Below are positions 9,389 to 17,182 of a stretch of DNA of 64,000 nucleotides, one piece after another; the stretch's first letter is position 1, and each line of letters starts with the position of its first letter. The DNA is from an uncultured Parabacteroides sp. Lineage in GTDB: Bacteria > Bacteroidota > Bacteroidia > Bacteroidales > Tannerellaceae. The DNA is taken from contig NZ_CABUOD010000003.1 of assembly GCF_902493135.1 (NCBI RefSeq), positions 1-64,000 on the forward strand, in the 5' to 3' direction. The translations under genes and the position numbers were made by a program. The notes beneath the pieces were generated by a model. The model had not been told where the DNA came from. It did no database searches and saw nothing but the letters and a program-made list of their open reading frames with translations.

Positions 9389-9988
9389 TCAAGCATGTAT
9401 GCCATGAGAAAGAAAAACGGCACAAAACATATAATAATCATTCTTGGACATGCGCCCCTTCAGAAACCGGAGGACTAAATACAAATGGTTTTCTACCGTG
9501 CGTTGCGGTATCCGGGTCTGTTCCGCAACTTCTTTTGTCGTCAACCCTTTTATATAGGCAAGGATGAAAACTTCACGACGCTGTGCTGGCAGGTGTTCCA
9601 GCAATTCATACAAATGGCGGTAAAACTCCTTAACGGAAAGCTCCTCTATAACGGGATTGTCGCTTTTCAGCAGATTCTGATAATCTTCCAGATATTGTTC
9701 GTAAGTATAAGAATGGTATTTTTCAATCGAAAGGTTTTTCTTGAAATAGTCCAGGCAACGGGTATAAGCGGATTGAAAAAGATAGGAATGGAAACCATCA
9801 CCGACATATAGCTTTTCACGGTTTTCCCAAACATACAAGAAAACATCCTGAACAATATCCTCAGCTGCCTTTTGCTCAACCATAGAAGCAACATAAGCCA
9901 TCATCCGGGGATAGTAGTAACGGAAAACACCATTAAAGGCTTCTCTACTCCCTTTCTTCAATTCATACAATAAAGAAATATCGAACAT
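9389..9988 (-). CDS. ECF-type RNA polymerase sigma factor
   Basis: The 199-residue protein is of the usual length for Bacteroidetes ECF sigma factors paired with FecR. Region 2 is visible at about 14-60 (FNGVFRYYYPRMMAYVASMV, AEDIVQDVFLYVWENR). Region 4 is at about 130-178 (LPAQRREVFILAYIKGLTTKEV, then a helix-turn-helix with RTVENHLYLVLRFLK). It should direct RNA polymerase to the susC/susD promoter when released by FecR. It precedes fecR by 79 bp on the same strand. With fecR broken, its control should be altered; the direction of the effect cannot be read from sequence. Confidence 0.93.
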   Translation of the reverse strand: MFDISLLYELKKGSREAFNGVFRYYYPRMMAYVASMVEQKAAEDIVQDVFLYVWENREKLYVGDGFHSYLFQSAYTRCLDYFKKNLSIEKYHSYTYEQYLEDYQNLLKSDNPVIEELSVKEFYRHLYELLEHLPAQRREVFILAYIKGLTTKEVAEQTRIPQRTVENHLYLVLRFLKGRMSKNDYYMFCAVFLSHGIHA

Positions 9989-10138
9989 ATTACCAGTGAT
10001 TTAAGATCATTCTATTAACATCCCGCCTACAAAAATAATAATATTTTTACAAACTTTGCTTATTTAACAAGGGCGATTATTGCAGCCCTGCTTTTCGCCC
10101 TGTTCCGTTTGGGCAGAAATCGGGATTACTATTAACCC

Positions 10139-11392
10139 TTAGAATTTCTTTATCAGGAAAGACGGGTTTACCCGCAGATAAATTCCGGCAGAGAAACTGG
10201 TTTTGGCAAACGATTTATAGCCATCCTGCTCCGTACCGCGAAAAACGACAGGCAGATGTTCATATATATCCAGATCGATGCCAAGCGAGAAACCTTTTGC
10301 CAATTCACGCGAATACTCCAAGCCAAAGTAAACACAGGAAGGATCATCGAAGGCAAGACCTTCATCAGATGTCGAGACAGCCCCGTAAAACGGACTGCCG
10401 AACATGGAAATAAACTGATGGCATCTCCAATAGGAAGTCTTCACACGGAAATCATAAATATCGGCAGACGCGCGTACATATACACCATAACCGTTATCGA
10501 AAGGCCATAACTTACCGGCCTGCTGATAATAGCCGGTAGCATCCAGCTCCACATTCACGTTCTTGAATATCTCATGACCTGTGTTCCACACGCCTCCGAC
10601 TCCGACAGCACCGTTCATCAATGTCTGGACAGAATTGGTCAGGATCGTATCGATCTCTCCTCCCCGATGCTGGGCCAAAGCCTGCAAAGGAGCATAAAAA
10701 TGAAAACGCGAATCCGGATCGTTGAACTTGAAACGGGCGGACAACCCGACCGTAAATGCTTCCTGGTGGACATCTTCCCTGAAAATAAAACTTTCCCAGT
10801 TCACCCACGCATCCAAATCGAACCGGCGCGAACTATACAACAATTGCAATCCCATCTCCGGATCGGCAATCATATTCAGTTCCGGATTGTACAACGGCTC
10901 TATCAGGTTATGATTGGCCGCCCCATACAAATCGCCCAGCACGATATTCACATGATCGGACAAAGCCACCTGCGCCCGGAACCAGGGAAGTGCATGAAAA
11001 CCTTTCTGGTACTGATCACCTTTCCAATGCGCAATATCCTGGTAAGCCATATTCGGATAGCGATTCGCCCCCCAGAAACGTTGCAGATGCACACCGGCTT
11101 CGAGTTTCAGCATTTCCAACGGATAATAGACCGCCTTCGCCTGCAACCAAAGCCCCGGCAACGTATAGCCTTTCATAAACGAACCGGTATATTCGTCATC
11201 CTTGAAGAAACTCAGGTTATCTATTTCGACCGAAAGTTCCCCCTTCTTTACCGGATCGATCCGGTAATCCGTCTTGAAAACGCGTTCCGGAATCTGAGCA
11301 TGAAGTGTAGAGACAATTGAAGTTCCCGTCAAACAGAACAGGAAGCACAGGCTAATGCGCAAACAGGAAATATTTAAAACACTTTTCATCAA
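10139..11392 (-). CDS. outer-membrane protein, unknown family
   Basis: The 417-residue protein has a long signal peptide (hydrophobic core ISLCFLFCLTG, likely cleavage after HAQ near residue 33). It is then rich in alternating aromatic strands such as LDAWVNWESFIF and LGIDLDIYEHLPVVFRG, and it ends in Phe (FLIKKF), the C-terminal signature of barrel assembly. About 16 strands are plausible. I do not recognise a specific family. It is separated by 150 bp from the sigma gene and lies upstream of it on the same strand, so it is probably an independent unit. A loose GCCC/GGGC hairpin at about 10095-10113 follows its stop. Confidence 0.6.
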   Translation of the reverse strand: MMKSVLNISCLRISLCFLFCLTGTSIVSTLHAQIPERVFKTDYRIDPVKKGELSVEIDNLSFFKDDEYTGSFMKGYTLPGLWLQAKAVYYPLEMLKLEAGVHLQRFWGANRYPNMAYQDIAHWKGDQYQKGFHALPWFRAQVALSDHVNIVLGDLYGAANHNLIEPLYNPELNMIADPEMGLQLLYSSRRFDLDAWVNWESFIFREDVHQEAFTVGLSARFKFNDPDSRFHFYAPLQALAQHRGGEIDTILTNSVQTLMNGAVGVGGVWNTGHEIFKNVNVELDATGYYQQAGKLWPFDNGYGVYVRASADIYDFRVKTSYWRCHQFISMFGSPFYGAVSTSDEGLAFDDPSCVYFGLEYSRELAKGFSLGIDLDIYEHLPVVFRGTEQDGYKSFAKTSFSAGIYLRVNPSFLIKKF

Positions 11393-11498
11393 CTGCTAAT
11401 TTAAGTGCAAACGTAACAATTAAAAAGGAATAAACGAAGAACGGGGATATAGAATCTTGTCCATATCCCCGTTCATATACTTTGATGCTATTCTTTTA

Positions 11499-11744
11499 TT
11501 AGCGTCTCGGTGTTGCTTCTTTTACAACCATCTGGCGACCTTCGTATTCAGCGCCGTTCAATTCTTCGATAGCGTTCTTTGCTTCGTTTTCGTTAGGAAG
11601 TTCTGCAAAAGCAAAACCTTTAGAACGACGAGTGTCACGGTCAATGATCAATTTAACTGATTCAACTGTACCATACTCTTCCAAAACCTGTTGTAAGTCT
11701 GATTCTCTAACCCGATAGTTCAGGTTACCAATGTAAATATTCAT
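11499..11744 (-). CDS. RRM-type RNA-binding protein
   Basis: The product starts at the ATG giving MNIYIGNLNYRV, 81 residues. A longer frame upstream would add 21 hydrophobic residues that have no place in an RRM, so I rejected it. RNP2 (IYIGNL, residues 3-8) and RNP1 (KGFAFAEL, about 43-50) are both complete, and the fold is a single RRM with a basic tail (EATPRR). Such small RRM proteins are abundant in Bacteroidales and bind single-stranded RNA in the cytoplasm, where they have been linked to post-transcriptional control. It is a single-gene unit with a long A/T-rich leader. Confidence 0.9.
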   Translation of the reverse strand: MNIYIGNLNYRVRESDLQQVLEEYGTVESVKLIIDRDTRRSKGFAFAELPNENEAKNAIEELNGAEYEGRQMVVKEATPRR

Positions 11745-12146
11745 ACAAAAATGATATAAAATAATTAATAAAAAAATTGAAACAATAAAACTTTTAGGAA
11801 AGATCAATGTCTGCTAAATCATATTCTGCTATGAATATTAAGTCGGAGATAAAGAACTACACAAACAGTTTTGCTTGTCGGTTACAAAGGAAAGCATTTA
11901 AAATGGATAATGCACTATAAAAGTGGAAAAAATATTCATAACAATCCAAAAAAAGATTCTTTAAACATACTTTTCCCCGGGAATCGACCTACAATCAAGG
12001 GGAGCCGGAAAAAGAGGCTCCGGTACAATTATAAGTAATACAAGCCTATTTTATAGTATTTCAGACCAATTAAGCCGACATATAGCCTTTTATGTCTCAC
12101 CCAGAAAGCCTAATTTTGTCCCCAATCATTTTGAACTTAATTTGAC
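11745..12146. other. 402-bp divergent intergenic region
   Basis: It separates the RRM gene (minus) from the inositol-phosphate synthase gene (plus). A GGAGCC/GGCTCC hairpin lies at about 12000-12026, without a T run on either side. A TTCCTTTG sequence near 11884-11891 on the plus strand is in the wrong direction for the RRM gene. The ino1 -7 box is at 12111. I see no small gene here. Confidence 0.4.
12111..12118 (+). promoter_or_regulatory. -7 box of the inositol-lipid cluster
   Basis: TAATTTTG matches TAnnTTTG and ends 28 bases before the ATG of the inositol-phosphate synthase gene, giving a leader of about 20 bases. Confidence 0.55.
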
Positions 12147-13439
12147 ATGGAAAAAATCGAAGTTAAAGAAGCCAAGGGTAAACTTGGTATTCTGGTTGTT
12201 GGGGTAGGTGGTGCAGTTGCCACTACCATGATTACAGGTACGTTAGCTGCACGTAAAGGATTGGCAAAGCCTATCGGCTCAATCTCACAGTTAGCGACAA
12301 TGCGTTTAGAAAACGGAGAAGAAAAAGCGATCAAAGATATTGTTCCTCTGACCGACCTGAATGACATCGTTTTCGGCGGATGGGACATTTTCCCCGATAA
12401 TGCATACGAAGCGGCTATGTACGCAGAAGTTCTGAAAGAAAAAGACCTGAACGGCGTAAAAGACGAATTGGAGGCAATCAAGCCGATGCCGGCCGCATTC
12501 GACCATAACTGGGCAAAGCGTTTGAACGGCACGCACATCAAACAAGCTGCCACCCGCTGGGACATGGTTGAACAGCTCCGCCAGGACATTCGCGAATTCA
12601 AGGCTGCCAACAACTGCGAACGCATTGCCGTCCTGTGGGCTGCAAGTACGGAAATCTATATTCCGCTGTCTGACGAGCACATGTCTCTCGCCGCTTTGGA
12701 AAAAGCGATGAAGGACAACAATACGGAAGCCGTTTCTCCAAGTATGTGCTACGCTTATGCCGCCATCGCAGAAGGCGCTCCGTTCATCATGGGTGCTCCC
12801 AACCTGTGTGTGGACACTCCCGCCATGTGGGAATTCTCCAAGAAAATGAATGTGCCTATCTCAGGTAAGGACTTCAAGAGCGGACAGACTTTGATGAAAA
12901 CGGTACTGGCTCCGATGTTCAAAACCCGTATGTTAGGCGTAAGCGGCTGGTTCTCCACCAATATCTTAGGGAACCGCGACGGCGAAGTATTGGATGACCC
13001 CGCAAACTTCAAGACAAAGGAAGTCAGCAAGCTGTCTGTCATTGACAATATCTTCGAACCCGAAAAATTCCCGGACCTGTATGGAGACGTATATCATAAG
13101 GTACGCATCAACTACTATCCACCCCGCAAGGACAATAAAGAAGCATGGGACAATATCGACATCTTCGGTTGGATGGGCTACCCGATGGAAATCAAGGTGA
13201 ACTTCCTTTGCCGCGACTCCATCCTGGCTGCTCCTATCGCGCTTGACCTGGTGTTGTTCAGCGATCTGGCCCTGCGTGCCGGCATGTGTGGCATACAGAC
13301 TTGGTTGTCGTTCTTCTGCAAGAGCCCGATGCACGACTTCGAACATCAGCCCGTACATGACCTGTTCCAGCAATGGAGAATGGTTAAACAGACGTTGCGC
13401 GATATGATCGGAGAAAAGGCTCCTAACTATCTGGACTAA
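12147..13439 (+). CDS. ino1: myo-inositol-3-phosphate synthase
   Basis: The 430-residue enzyme converts glucose 6-phosphate to inositol 3-phosphate with NAD, in the cytoplasm. The N-terminal dinucleotide motif VVGVGGAVATTMITG (about 14-28) and the family block ISGKDFKSGQTLMKTVLAP (about 233-251) are visible, and the length fits bacterial-type synthases. It is the first gene of a five-gene plus-strand cluster whose other members make inositol lipids. In Bacteroides thetaiotaomicron the equivalent cluster has been shown to produce phosphatidylinositol and inositol phosphoceramide; that this one does the same is inferred from gene content and order. Confidence 0.94.
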   Translation: MEKIEVKEAKGKLGILVVGVGGAVATTMITGTLAARKGLAKPIGSISQLATMRLENGEEKAIKDIVPLTDLNDIVFGGWDIFPDNAYEAAMYAEVLKEKDLNGVKDELEAIKPMPAAFDHNWAKRLNGTHIKQAATRWDMVEQLRQDIREFKAANNCERIAVLWAASTEIYIPLSDEHMSLAALEKAMKDNNTEAVSPSMCYAYAAIAEGAPFIMGAPNLCVDTPAMWEFSKKMNVPISGKDFKSGQTLMKTVLAPMFKTRMLGVSGWFSTNILGNRDGEVLDDPANFKTKEVSKLSVIDNIFEPEKFPDLYGDVYHKVRINYYPPRKDNKEAWDNIDIFGWMGYPMEIKVNFLCRDSILAAPIALDLVLFSDLALRAGMCGIQTWLSFFCKSPMHDFEHQPVHDLFQQWRMVKQTLRDMIGEKAPNYLD

Positions 13440-13458
13440 AATTCAAGGTAATACAAGT

Positions 13459-13546
13459 TCAGTTTCATAGGGATGAAACTTTTGTTCCATGCCTATGAAA
13501 CTTTTGTTCCATGCCTATGAAACTAAAATTCCATCAGCATGGAATT
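13459..13546. repeat. array A: four 22-bp palindromic units
   Basis: Four contiguous 22-bp units start at 13459, 13481, 13503 and 13525. Each consists of a 3-base lead, a 7-base arm, a 4-base centre and an 8-base arm, with arm pairs such as GTTCCAT/ATGAAAC and ATTCCAT/ATGGAAT. Units 2 and 3 are identical. The array lies between ino1 and the PgpA-like gene. It shares its consensus with the array at 44091. Confidence 0.9.
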
Positions 13547-13594
13547 CTCGATATAACTTTCTCCCGGATAAGGGGGAAAGTTTTATTATTTTTA

Positions 13595-13602
13595 TAACTT
13601 TG
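13595..13602 (+). promoter_or_regulatory. -7 box inside the inositol-lipid cluster
   Basis: TAACTTTG ends 19 bases before the ATG of the PgpA-like gene, so the downstream four genes probably have their own promoter in addition to any read-through from ino1. Confidence 0.6.
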
Positions 13603-13621
13603 CACACATTTTACTGACAGG

Positions 13622-14095
13622 ATGAAAAGAGTTCCACTAATTCATATTATTATAGCAACAGGCTTTGGCTCCGGCTTTTCTCCGTTTGCTCCGGGAACGG
13701 CAGGGGCCTTATTAGCTACGCTGATCTGGCTTGCATTGTCTTGCGCCGTATCTCCTACCCTGCTTCTTATTATAACCGCTTTACTGGTCGGCGTTTTTAC
13801 GATTGCCGGCATCCGTTCGGCAAACGCAGTCGAACCCATTTGGGGAGAAGATCCTTCGCGGGTAGTGGTAGACGAGATGGTAGGTGTCTGGATTCCGCTT
13901 CTGGCAGCCCCGGCAGGTAACCTGTGGTATGCACTGGCGGCATTCGCGCTATTCCGCCTGTTCGATATTTTCAAGCCGTTGGGCATCCGCAAGATGGAAA
14001 GCTTCAAAGGCGGAGTCGGAGTCATGATGGATGATATTTTGGCTGGAATATACAGCCTCATCCTATTAATCGGTGCAAGATGGTTGATTGGATAA
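13622..14095 (+). CDS. PgpA-family phosphatase, probable phosphatidylinositol-phosphate phosphatase
   Basis: This 157-residue integral membrane protein has the PgpA family signature at its start (ATGFGSGFSPFAPGTAG, about 13-29) and the acidic block EDPSRVVVDEMVGVW (about 79-93), with 3-4 membrane segments. Family annotation would be phosphatidylglycerophosphatase A. In this context the more likely substrate is phosphatidylinositol phosphate made by the enzyme at 14604, as shown for the homologous B. thetaiotaomicron cluster. It would remove the phosphate to give phosphatidylinositol. Its last 16 bases overlap the start of the GtrA-like gene. Confidence 0.85.
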   Translation: MKRVPLIHIIIATGFGSGFSPFAPGTAGALLATLIWLALSCAVSPTLLLIITALLVGVFTIAGIRSANAVEPIWGEDPSRVVVDEMVGVWIPLLAAPAGNLWYALAAFALFRLFDIFKPLGIRKMESFKGGVGVMMDDILAGIYSLILLIGARWLIG

Positions 14096-14586
14096 AGAAA
14101 AGTGCAAGAGCGTTTTCGGAGAAAGGCGGGATATTCATGTTCATACGCGCCCAATTTTCTTCGCAGATCGCCAGCGCAACAGACTTTCTGGTTACAATCT
14201 TGTTGGTCAAATTATTTGGAATTTATTACGTGTATGCGACCTTCACGGGATCTGTCTGCGGCGGGATCGTGAACTGCATCATCAATTATAAATGGACATT
14301 CAAATCCAAAGAATGCAAGAAACGGCATGTGATGGTAAAATACATATTGGTCTGGATCGGTAGTATTTTGCTGAATACCTGGGGGATCTACTTCATGACG
14401 GAAACGATCAGCAGGAATCCTTGGGTCCAGGAGACGCTGAAACACTATATCGACGACTTGTTCGTCTTCTCCAAGATAGTCGTCTCGCTGCTTGTCGGAT
14501 TTCTTTGGAACTATAATATGCAACGTGTCTTTGTCTACAAGAACTGTAGGATCAAAGGCCGTTTCCAGAAAGCGAATTCAAAATAG
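14080..14586 (+). CDS. GtrA-family membrane protein
   Basis: The 168-residue protein has four predicted membrane segments (about 28-46, 50-68, 86-106 and 127-146) and the GtrA pattern, with the motifs FIRAQFSSQIASATDFLV and NYKWTFKSKE. GtrA proteins are thought to help move lipid-linked sugars across membranes. Here it sits between a lipid phosphatase and a lipid synthase, so a role in moving or positioning an inositol lipid is possible but is inference only. It overlaps the previous gene by 16 bp, which suggests translational coupling, and the next gene begins 17 bp downstream. Confidence 0.85.
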   Translation: MVDWIKKSARAFSEKGGIFMFIRAQFSSQIASATDFLVTILLVKLFGIYYVYATFTGSVCGGIVNCIINYKWTFKSKECKKRHVMVKYILVWIGSILLNTWGIYFMTETISRNPWVQETLKHYIDDLFVFSKIVVSLLVGFLWNYNMQRVFVYKNCRIKGRFQKANSK

Positions 14587-14603
14587 AAACAAAATAGTAA
14601 AAT

Positions 14604-15287
14604 ATGAAATTCAAAGTTTTTAGAGATTGGTTGCAACAGACGATCTACAAGATCATCAACCCGATCGTACATGGAATGATTAAAATTGGGATCACCCCCA
14701 ATTTTATTACGACGACAGGATTAATCCTGAATATTGTGGCTGCCTGCATATTCCTTTATGCCGGAATGAAGGGAGAACGAGGTGATTTCTACTATATCGG
14801 CTGGGGTGGCGGCATCATCCTGTTTGCCGGGCTGTTCGACATGATGGACGGACAGGTAGCGCGTATTGGAAAAATGAGTTCCACGTTCGGCGCCTTATAC
14901 GATTCGGTCCTGGACCGCTACAGCGAACTGACGGTTTTCTTCGGGATCTGTTTCTATCTGATCAACCAGGGATATGTCATCAGTTCGATCGTTGCCTTCA
15001 TTGCTCTGATCGGTTCACTGATGGTAAGCTATGTCCGCGCCCGTGCCGAAGGGCTGGGACTTGAATGCAAAGTCGGCTTCATGCAACGTCCCGAACGCGT
15101 GGTATTGACCGGATTAGGCGCTCTTTGCTGCGGTATCTTCGCACCCATGATGGAGAACAACGAAACGTTCGAACCGATCATGATATTCGTCATTCCTTTG
15201 CTGGTCGTTGCGATATTCTCCAACATCACGGCATTCGCACGCCTGAACCATTGTCGTAAACTATTGAGCAGCAAAGGGAACGAATGA
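14604..15287 (+). CDS. CDP-alcohol phosphatidyltransferase, probable phosphatidylinositol-phosphate synthase
   Basis: The 227-residue membrane enzyme carries a complete CDP-alcohol phosphotransferase motif: D79, D82-G83, A86-R87, G96, D100 and D104 with exact family spacing. These residues bind metal and CDP-diacylglycerol. Membrane helices follow to the C end. Given ino1 upstream, the likely acceptor is inositol phosphate, giving phosphatidylinositol phosphate. Phosphatidylglycerophosphate synthase is the alternative family annotation and cannot be excluded by motif alone. The stop overlaps the start of the next gene by 4 bp. Confidence 0.87.
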   Translation: MKFKVFRDWLQQTIYKIINPIVHGMIKIGITPNFITTTGLILNIVAACIFLYAGMKGERGDFYYIGWGGGIILFAGLFDMMDGQVARIGKMSSTFGALYDSVLDRYSELTVFFGICFYLINQGYVISSIVAFIALIGSLMVSYVRARAEGLGLECKVGFMQRPERVVLTGLGALCCGIFAPMMENNETFEPIMIFVIPLLVVAIFSNITAFARLNHCRKLLSSKGNE

Positions 15288-16219
15288 AAGACACAATTGT
15301 ACTCCCGTCAAAGAAGGAGGCAGGGACTGTTATCGGCCTGACAGCGCTGTTTCTTTTACTGACAGCCGTATGTATCGGATTGCGTCCGGAGCATGTGTTC
15401 ATGGTCGGCCTGTACTTGCTCCTCTTCTTTGCCAGCAAGACAACCCGTAAGTTGGCTGTCGCCTTGTTGCCGTTCGCTCTTTTCGGCATTTCATACGACT
15501 GGATGCGTGTTTTCCCGAACTACGAGGCGAACCCGATCGATGTGGAAAGCCTGTATAATCTGGAAAAAAGCCTGTTCGGCATAAACGATAATGGGAATAT
15601 CCTGATTCCTTGCGAGTATTTCGCGATCCATAATTGCCAGATAGCGGACTTCCTTGCTGGTATATTTTACCTCTGCTGGGTCCCGGTTCCGATCGCTTTC
15701 GGGTTGTGGCTCTATCTCAAGGGAGACCGTAATTTGTATCTCCGCTTCTCGATGGTATTCCTGTTCGTCAACCTGATCGGCTTTGCCGGGTATTATATCC
15801 ATCCGGCAGCGCCACCGTGGTATGCTATCAATTATGGATTCGAACCGATACTCGACACACCGGGCAATGTTGCCGGCCTCGGCAGGTTCGACGCATTGAC
15901 CGGCCTTTCGATCTTCGATTCCATCTATGGCCGCAACGCGAACGTATTCGCGGCAGTCCCGTCATTACATGCCGCATATATGGTCGTGGCGCTATGCTAT
16001 GCGGTTATCGATAAATGCAATAAATTTGTGATCATCCTGTTTGCCATCATCATGGCGGGAATTTGGGGAACGGCGGTTTACACCTCACATCACTATATTA
16101 TAGATGTAACATTGGGAATCTGTTGCGCCCTCTTAGGAATCCTGCTTTTCGAGAAAGGATTGATGAAGACAGGCTGGTTCAAGAACTTCTTCAACCGGTA
16201 TTATCATTACATTAAATAG
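15284..16219 (+). CDS. AUR1-like PAP2 enzyme, probable inositol phosphoceramide synthase
   Basis: The 311-residue polytopic protein has the two catalytic blocks of the PAP2/AUR1 group: VPSLHAA with His229 and TSHHYIIDV with His270 and Asp274. The HHYxxD form is like yeast AUR1. The predicted reaction moves phosphoinositol from phosphatidylinositol to ceramide. Several membrane helices (about 14-60 and 110-165, then around the motifs) place the site at the membrane. The 4-bp overlap (ATGA) with the synthase gene indicates tight co-expression. A plain lipid phosphatase is the main alternative, but the cluster favours the transferase. Confidence 0.85.
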   Translation: MKDTIVLPSKKEAGTVIGLTALFLLLTAVCIGLRPEHVFMVGLYLLLFFASKTTRKLAVALLPFALFGISYDWMRVFPNYEANPIDVESLYNLEKSLFGINDNGNILIPCEYFAIHNCQIADFLAGIFYLCWVPVPIAFGLWLYLKGDRNLYLRFSMVFLFVNLIGFAGYYIHPAAPPWYAINYGFEPILDTPGNVAGLGRFDALTGLSIFDSIYGRNANVFAAVPSLHAAYMVVALCYAVIDKCNKFVIILFAIIMAGIWGTAVYTSHHYIIDVTLGICCALLGILLFEKGLMKTGWFKNFFNRYYHYIK

Positions 16220-16246
16220 CATACCAATTAAACAATATGCCGGATG

Positions 16247-16275
16247 TGCCAATATGAAAGAATCTTTCATTGGCA
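16247..16275. repeat. hairpin and repeat region after the inositol-lipid cluster
   Basis: TGCCA..ATGAAAGA and TCTTTCAT.TGGCA form an imperfect stem with a perfect 17-bp palindrome (ATGAAAGAATCTTTCAT, 16254-16270) at its tip. ATTGGCA recurs at 16269, 16277 and 16293. It may end the upstream transcript, although there is no T run. Confidence 0.5.
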
Positions 16276-16324
16276 TATTGGCATATTAGTTTATTGGCAC
16301 ATTATTCATTGCATCCCGACCATT

Positions 16325-16352
16325 TTTGAAGTGGCATGACATCTTAACTTTG
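16325..16352 (+). promoter_or_regulatory. promoter of the lipoprotein phosphoesterase gene
   Basis: TTTG (16325-16328) and TAACTTTG (16345-16352) are 16 bases apart, close to the Bacteroidales -33/-7 arrangement. The box lies within the left arm of the inverted repeat at 16335-16378. Confidence 0.55.
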
Positions 16353-16378
16353 CCGCAACTAAAAGTTAGGATGTCATG
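16335..16378. promoter_or_regulatory. 17-bp inverted repeat over the -7 box and start codon
   Basis: The left arm 16335-16351 and right arm 16362-16378 pair at 16 of 17 positions (one G-T-type mismatch), with a 10-base centre. The left arm runs into the -7 box and the right arm ends in the ATG of the phosphoesterase gene. It could be an operator for a dimeric regulator. In transcripts started further upstream it would instead hide the start codon in a hairpin. Confidence 0.6.
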
Positions 16379-17182
16379 TATAAACAAACTCTGTCATTAT
16401 TCCTAAGCATGCTCTTATCCGCATGCGACCTGATCGATTACCATCCGTATGACGGCCGGCTCACCATTTCCGAACGCGATATCAACGGCAACAACATCCC
16501 GCTTATCGAGGCGGCGACAAAAGATAAAGACACGATCCGCTTCATCCTGATGGGCGACACACAACGCAGCTACGACGAGACGGAAGATTTCGTAAAACAT
16601 ATCAATACTAAAAAAGACAGCATCGATTTCATCATACACGGAGGAGACTATACCGAGTTCGGTATGAAGAAAGAATATGAGTGGGCTGTCGATATCCTGT
16701 CGAAGCTCAATATCCCGTATGTCGGATTGATCGGCAACCATGACGTAATCGGCAATGGCGACCAGGTTTTCAACAATCTGTTCGGAGAAGAGAACTTTTC
16801 CTTTATCGTCCGGGACATCAAATTCGTTTGCCTCAACACCAATGCGATCGAATACGACTATTCCCATCCTGTCCCCGACTTCGGTTTCCTGAAAGAGGAA
16901 CTGCAAGACAGTAGCCGTCATTACAGCCGCACGGTCGTCGCCATGCATGCACGCCCCGGAAGCGAACAATTCGACAATAACGTAAAAGACGTATTTCAGC
17001 TGTATATCCGCGAATTTCCCTCTTTGCTATTCTGCCTGAATGCGCATAACCATCAGTTGCAAGTGGAAGACCTTTTTGACGACGGGATCATTTACTACGG
17101 CTGTAGCAATATAGCCAAACGCAACTACCTATTATTCACCCTAACCCCGGACAACTACACGTATGAAGTTATCGATTTTTAA
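16376..17182 (+). CDS. calcineurin-like metallophosphoesterase lipoprotein
   Basis: The 268-residue protein has a lipoprotein signal (LLSAC, Cys17). The metallophosphoesterase motifs follow in order: ILMGDTQ (about 57-63), IHGGDYTEFG (about 87-96), LIGNHD (about 119-124), AMHARP (about 189-194) and NAHNHQ (about 222-227). The first metal motif is GDTQ rather than the common D-x-H, so one metal ligand differs from the textbook form. It should act in the periplasm or at a membrane surface. It follows the inositol-lipid cluster and overlaps the next gene by 20 bp, so the pair is co-translated. A phospholipid headgroup substrate is an inference from position only. Confidence 0.82.
   Translation: MYKQTLSLFLSMLLSACDLIDYHPYDGRLTISERDINGNNIPLIEAATKDKDTIRFILMGDTQRSYDETEDFVKHINTKKDSIDFIIHGGDYTEFGMKKEYEWAVDILSKLNIPYVGLIGNHDVIGNGDQVFNNLFGEENFSFIVRDIKFVCLNTNAIEYDYSHPVPDFGFLKEELQDSSRHYSRTVVAMHARPGSEQFDNNVKDVFQLYIREFPSLLFCLNAHNHQLQVEDLFDDGIIYYGCSNIAKRNYLLFTLTPDNYTYEVIDF

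Noticed and set aside
10574..11320. 248-codon plus-strand open frame
   Set aside because: It is opposite the outer-membrane protein gene at 10139, which has a signal peptide and barrel pattern; the antisense frame has neither.
13459..13546. CRISPR array
   Set aside because: Units are contiguous with no spacers, differ between copies and are palindromic; no cas genes are nearby.
13622..14095. housekeeping phosphatidylglycerophosphatase A
   Set aside because: The family fits, but the position between inositol-phosphate synthase and the inositol-lipid enzymes makes phosphatidylinositol phosphate the likelier substrate.
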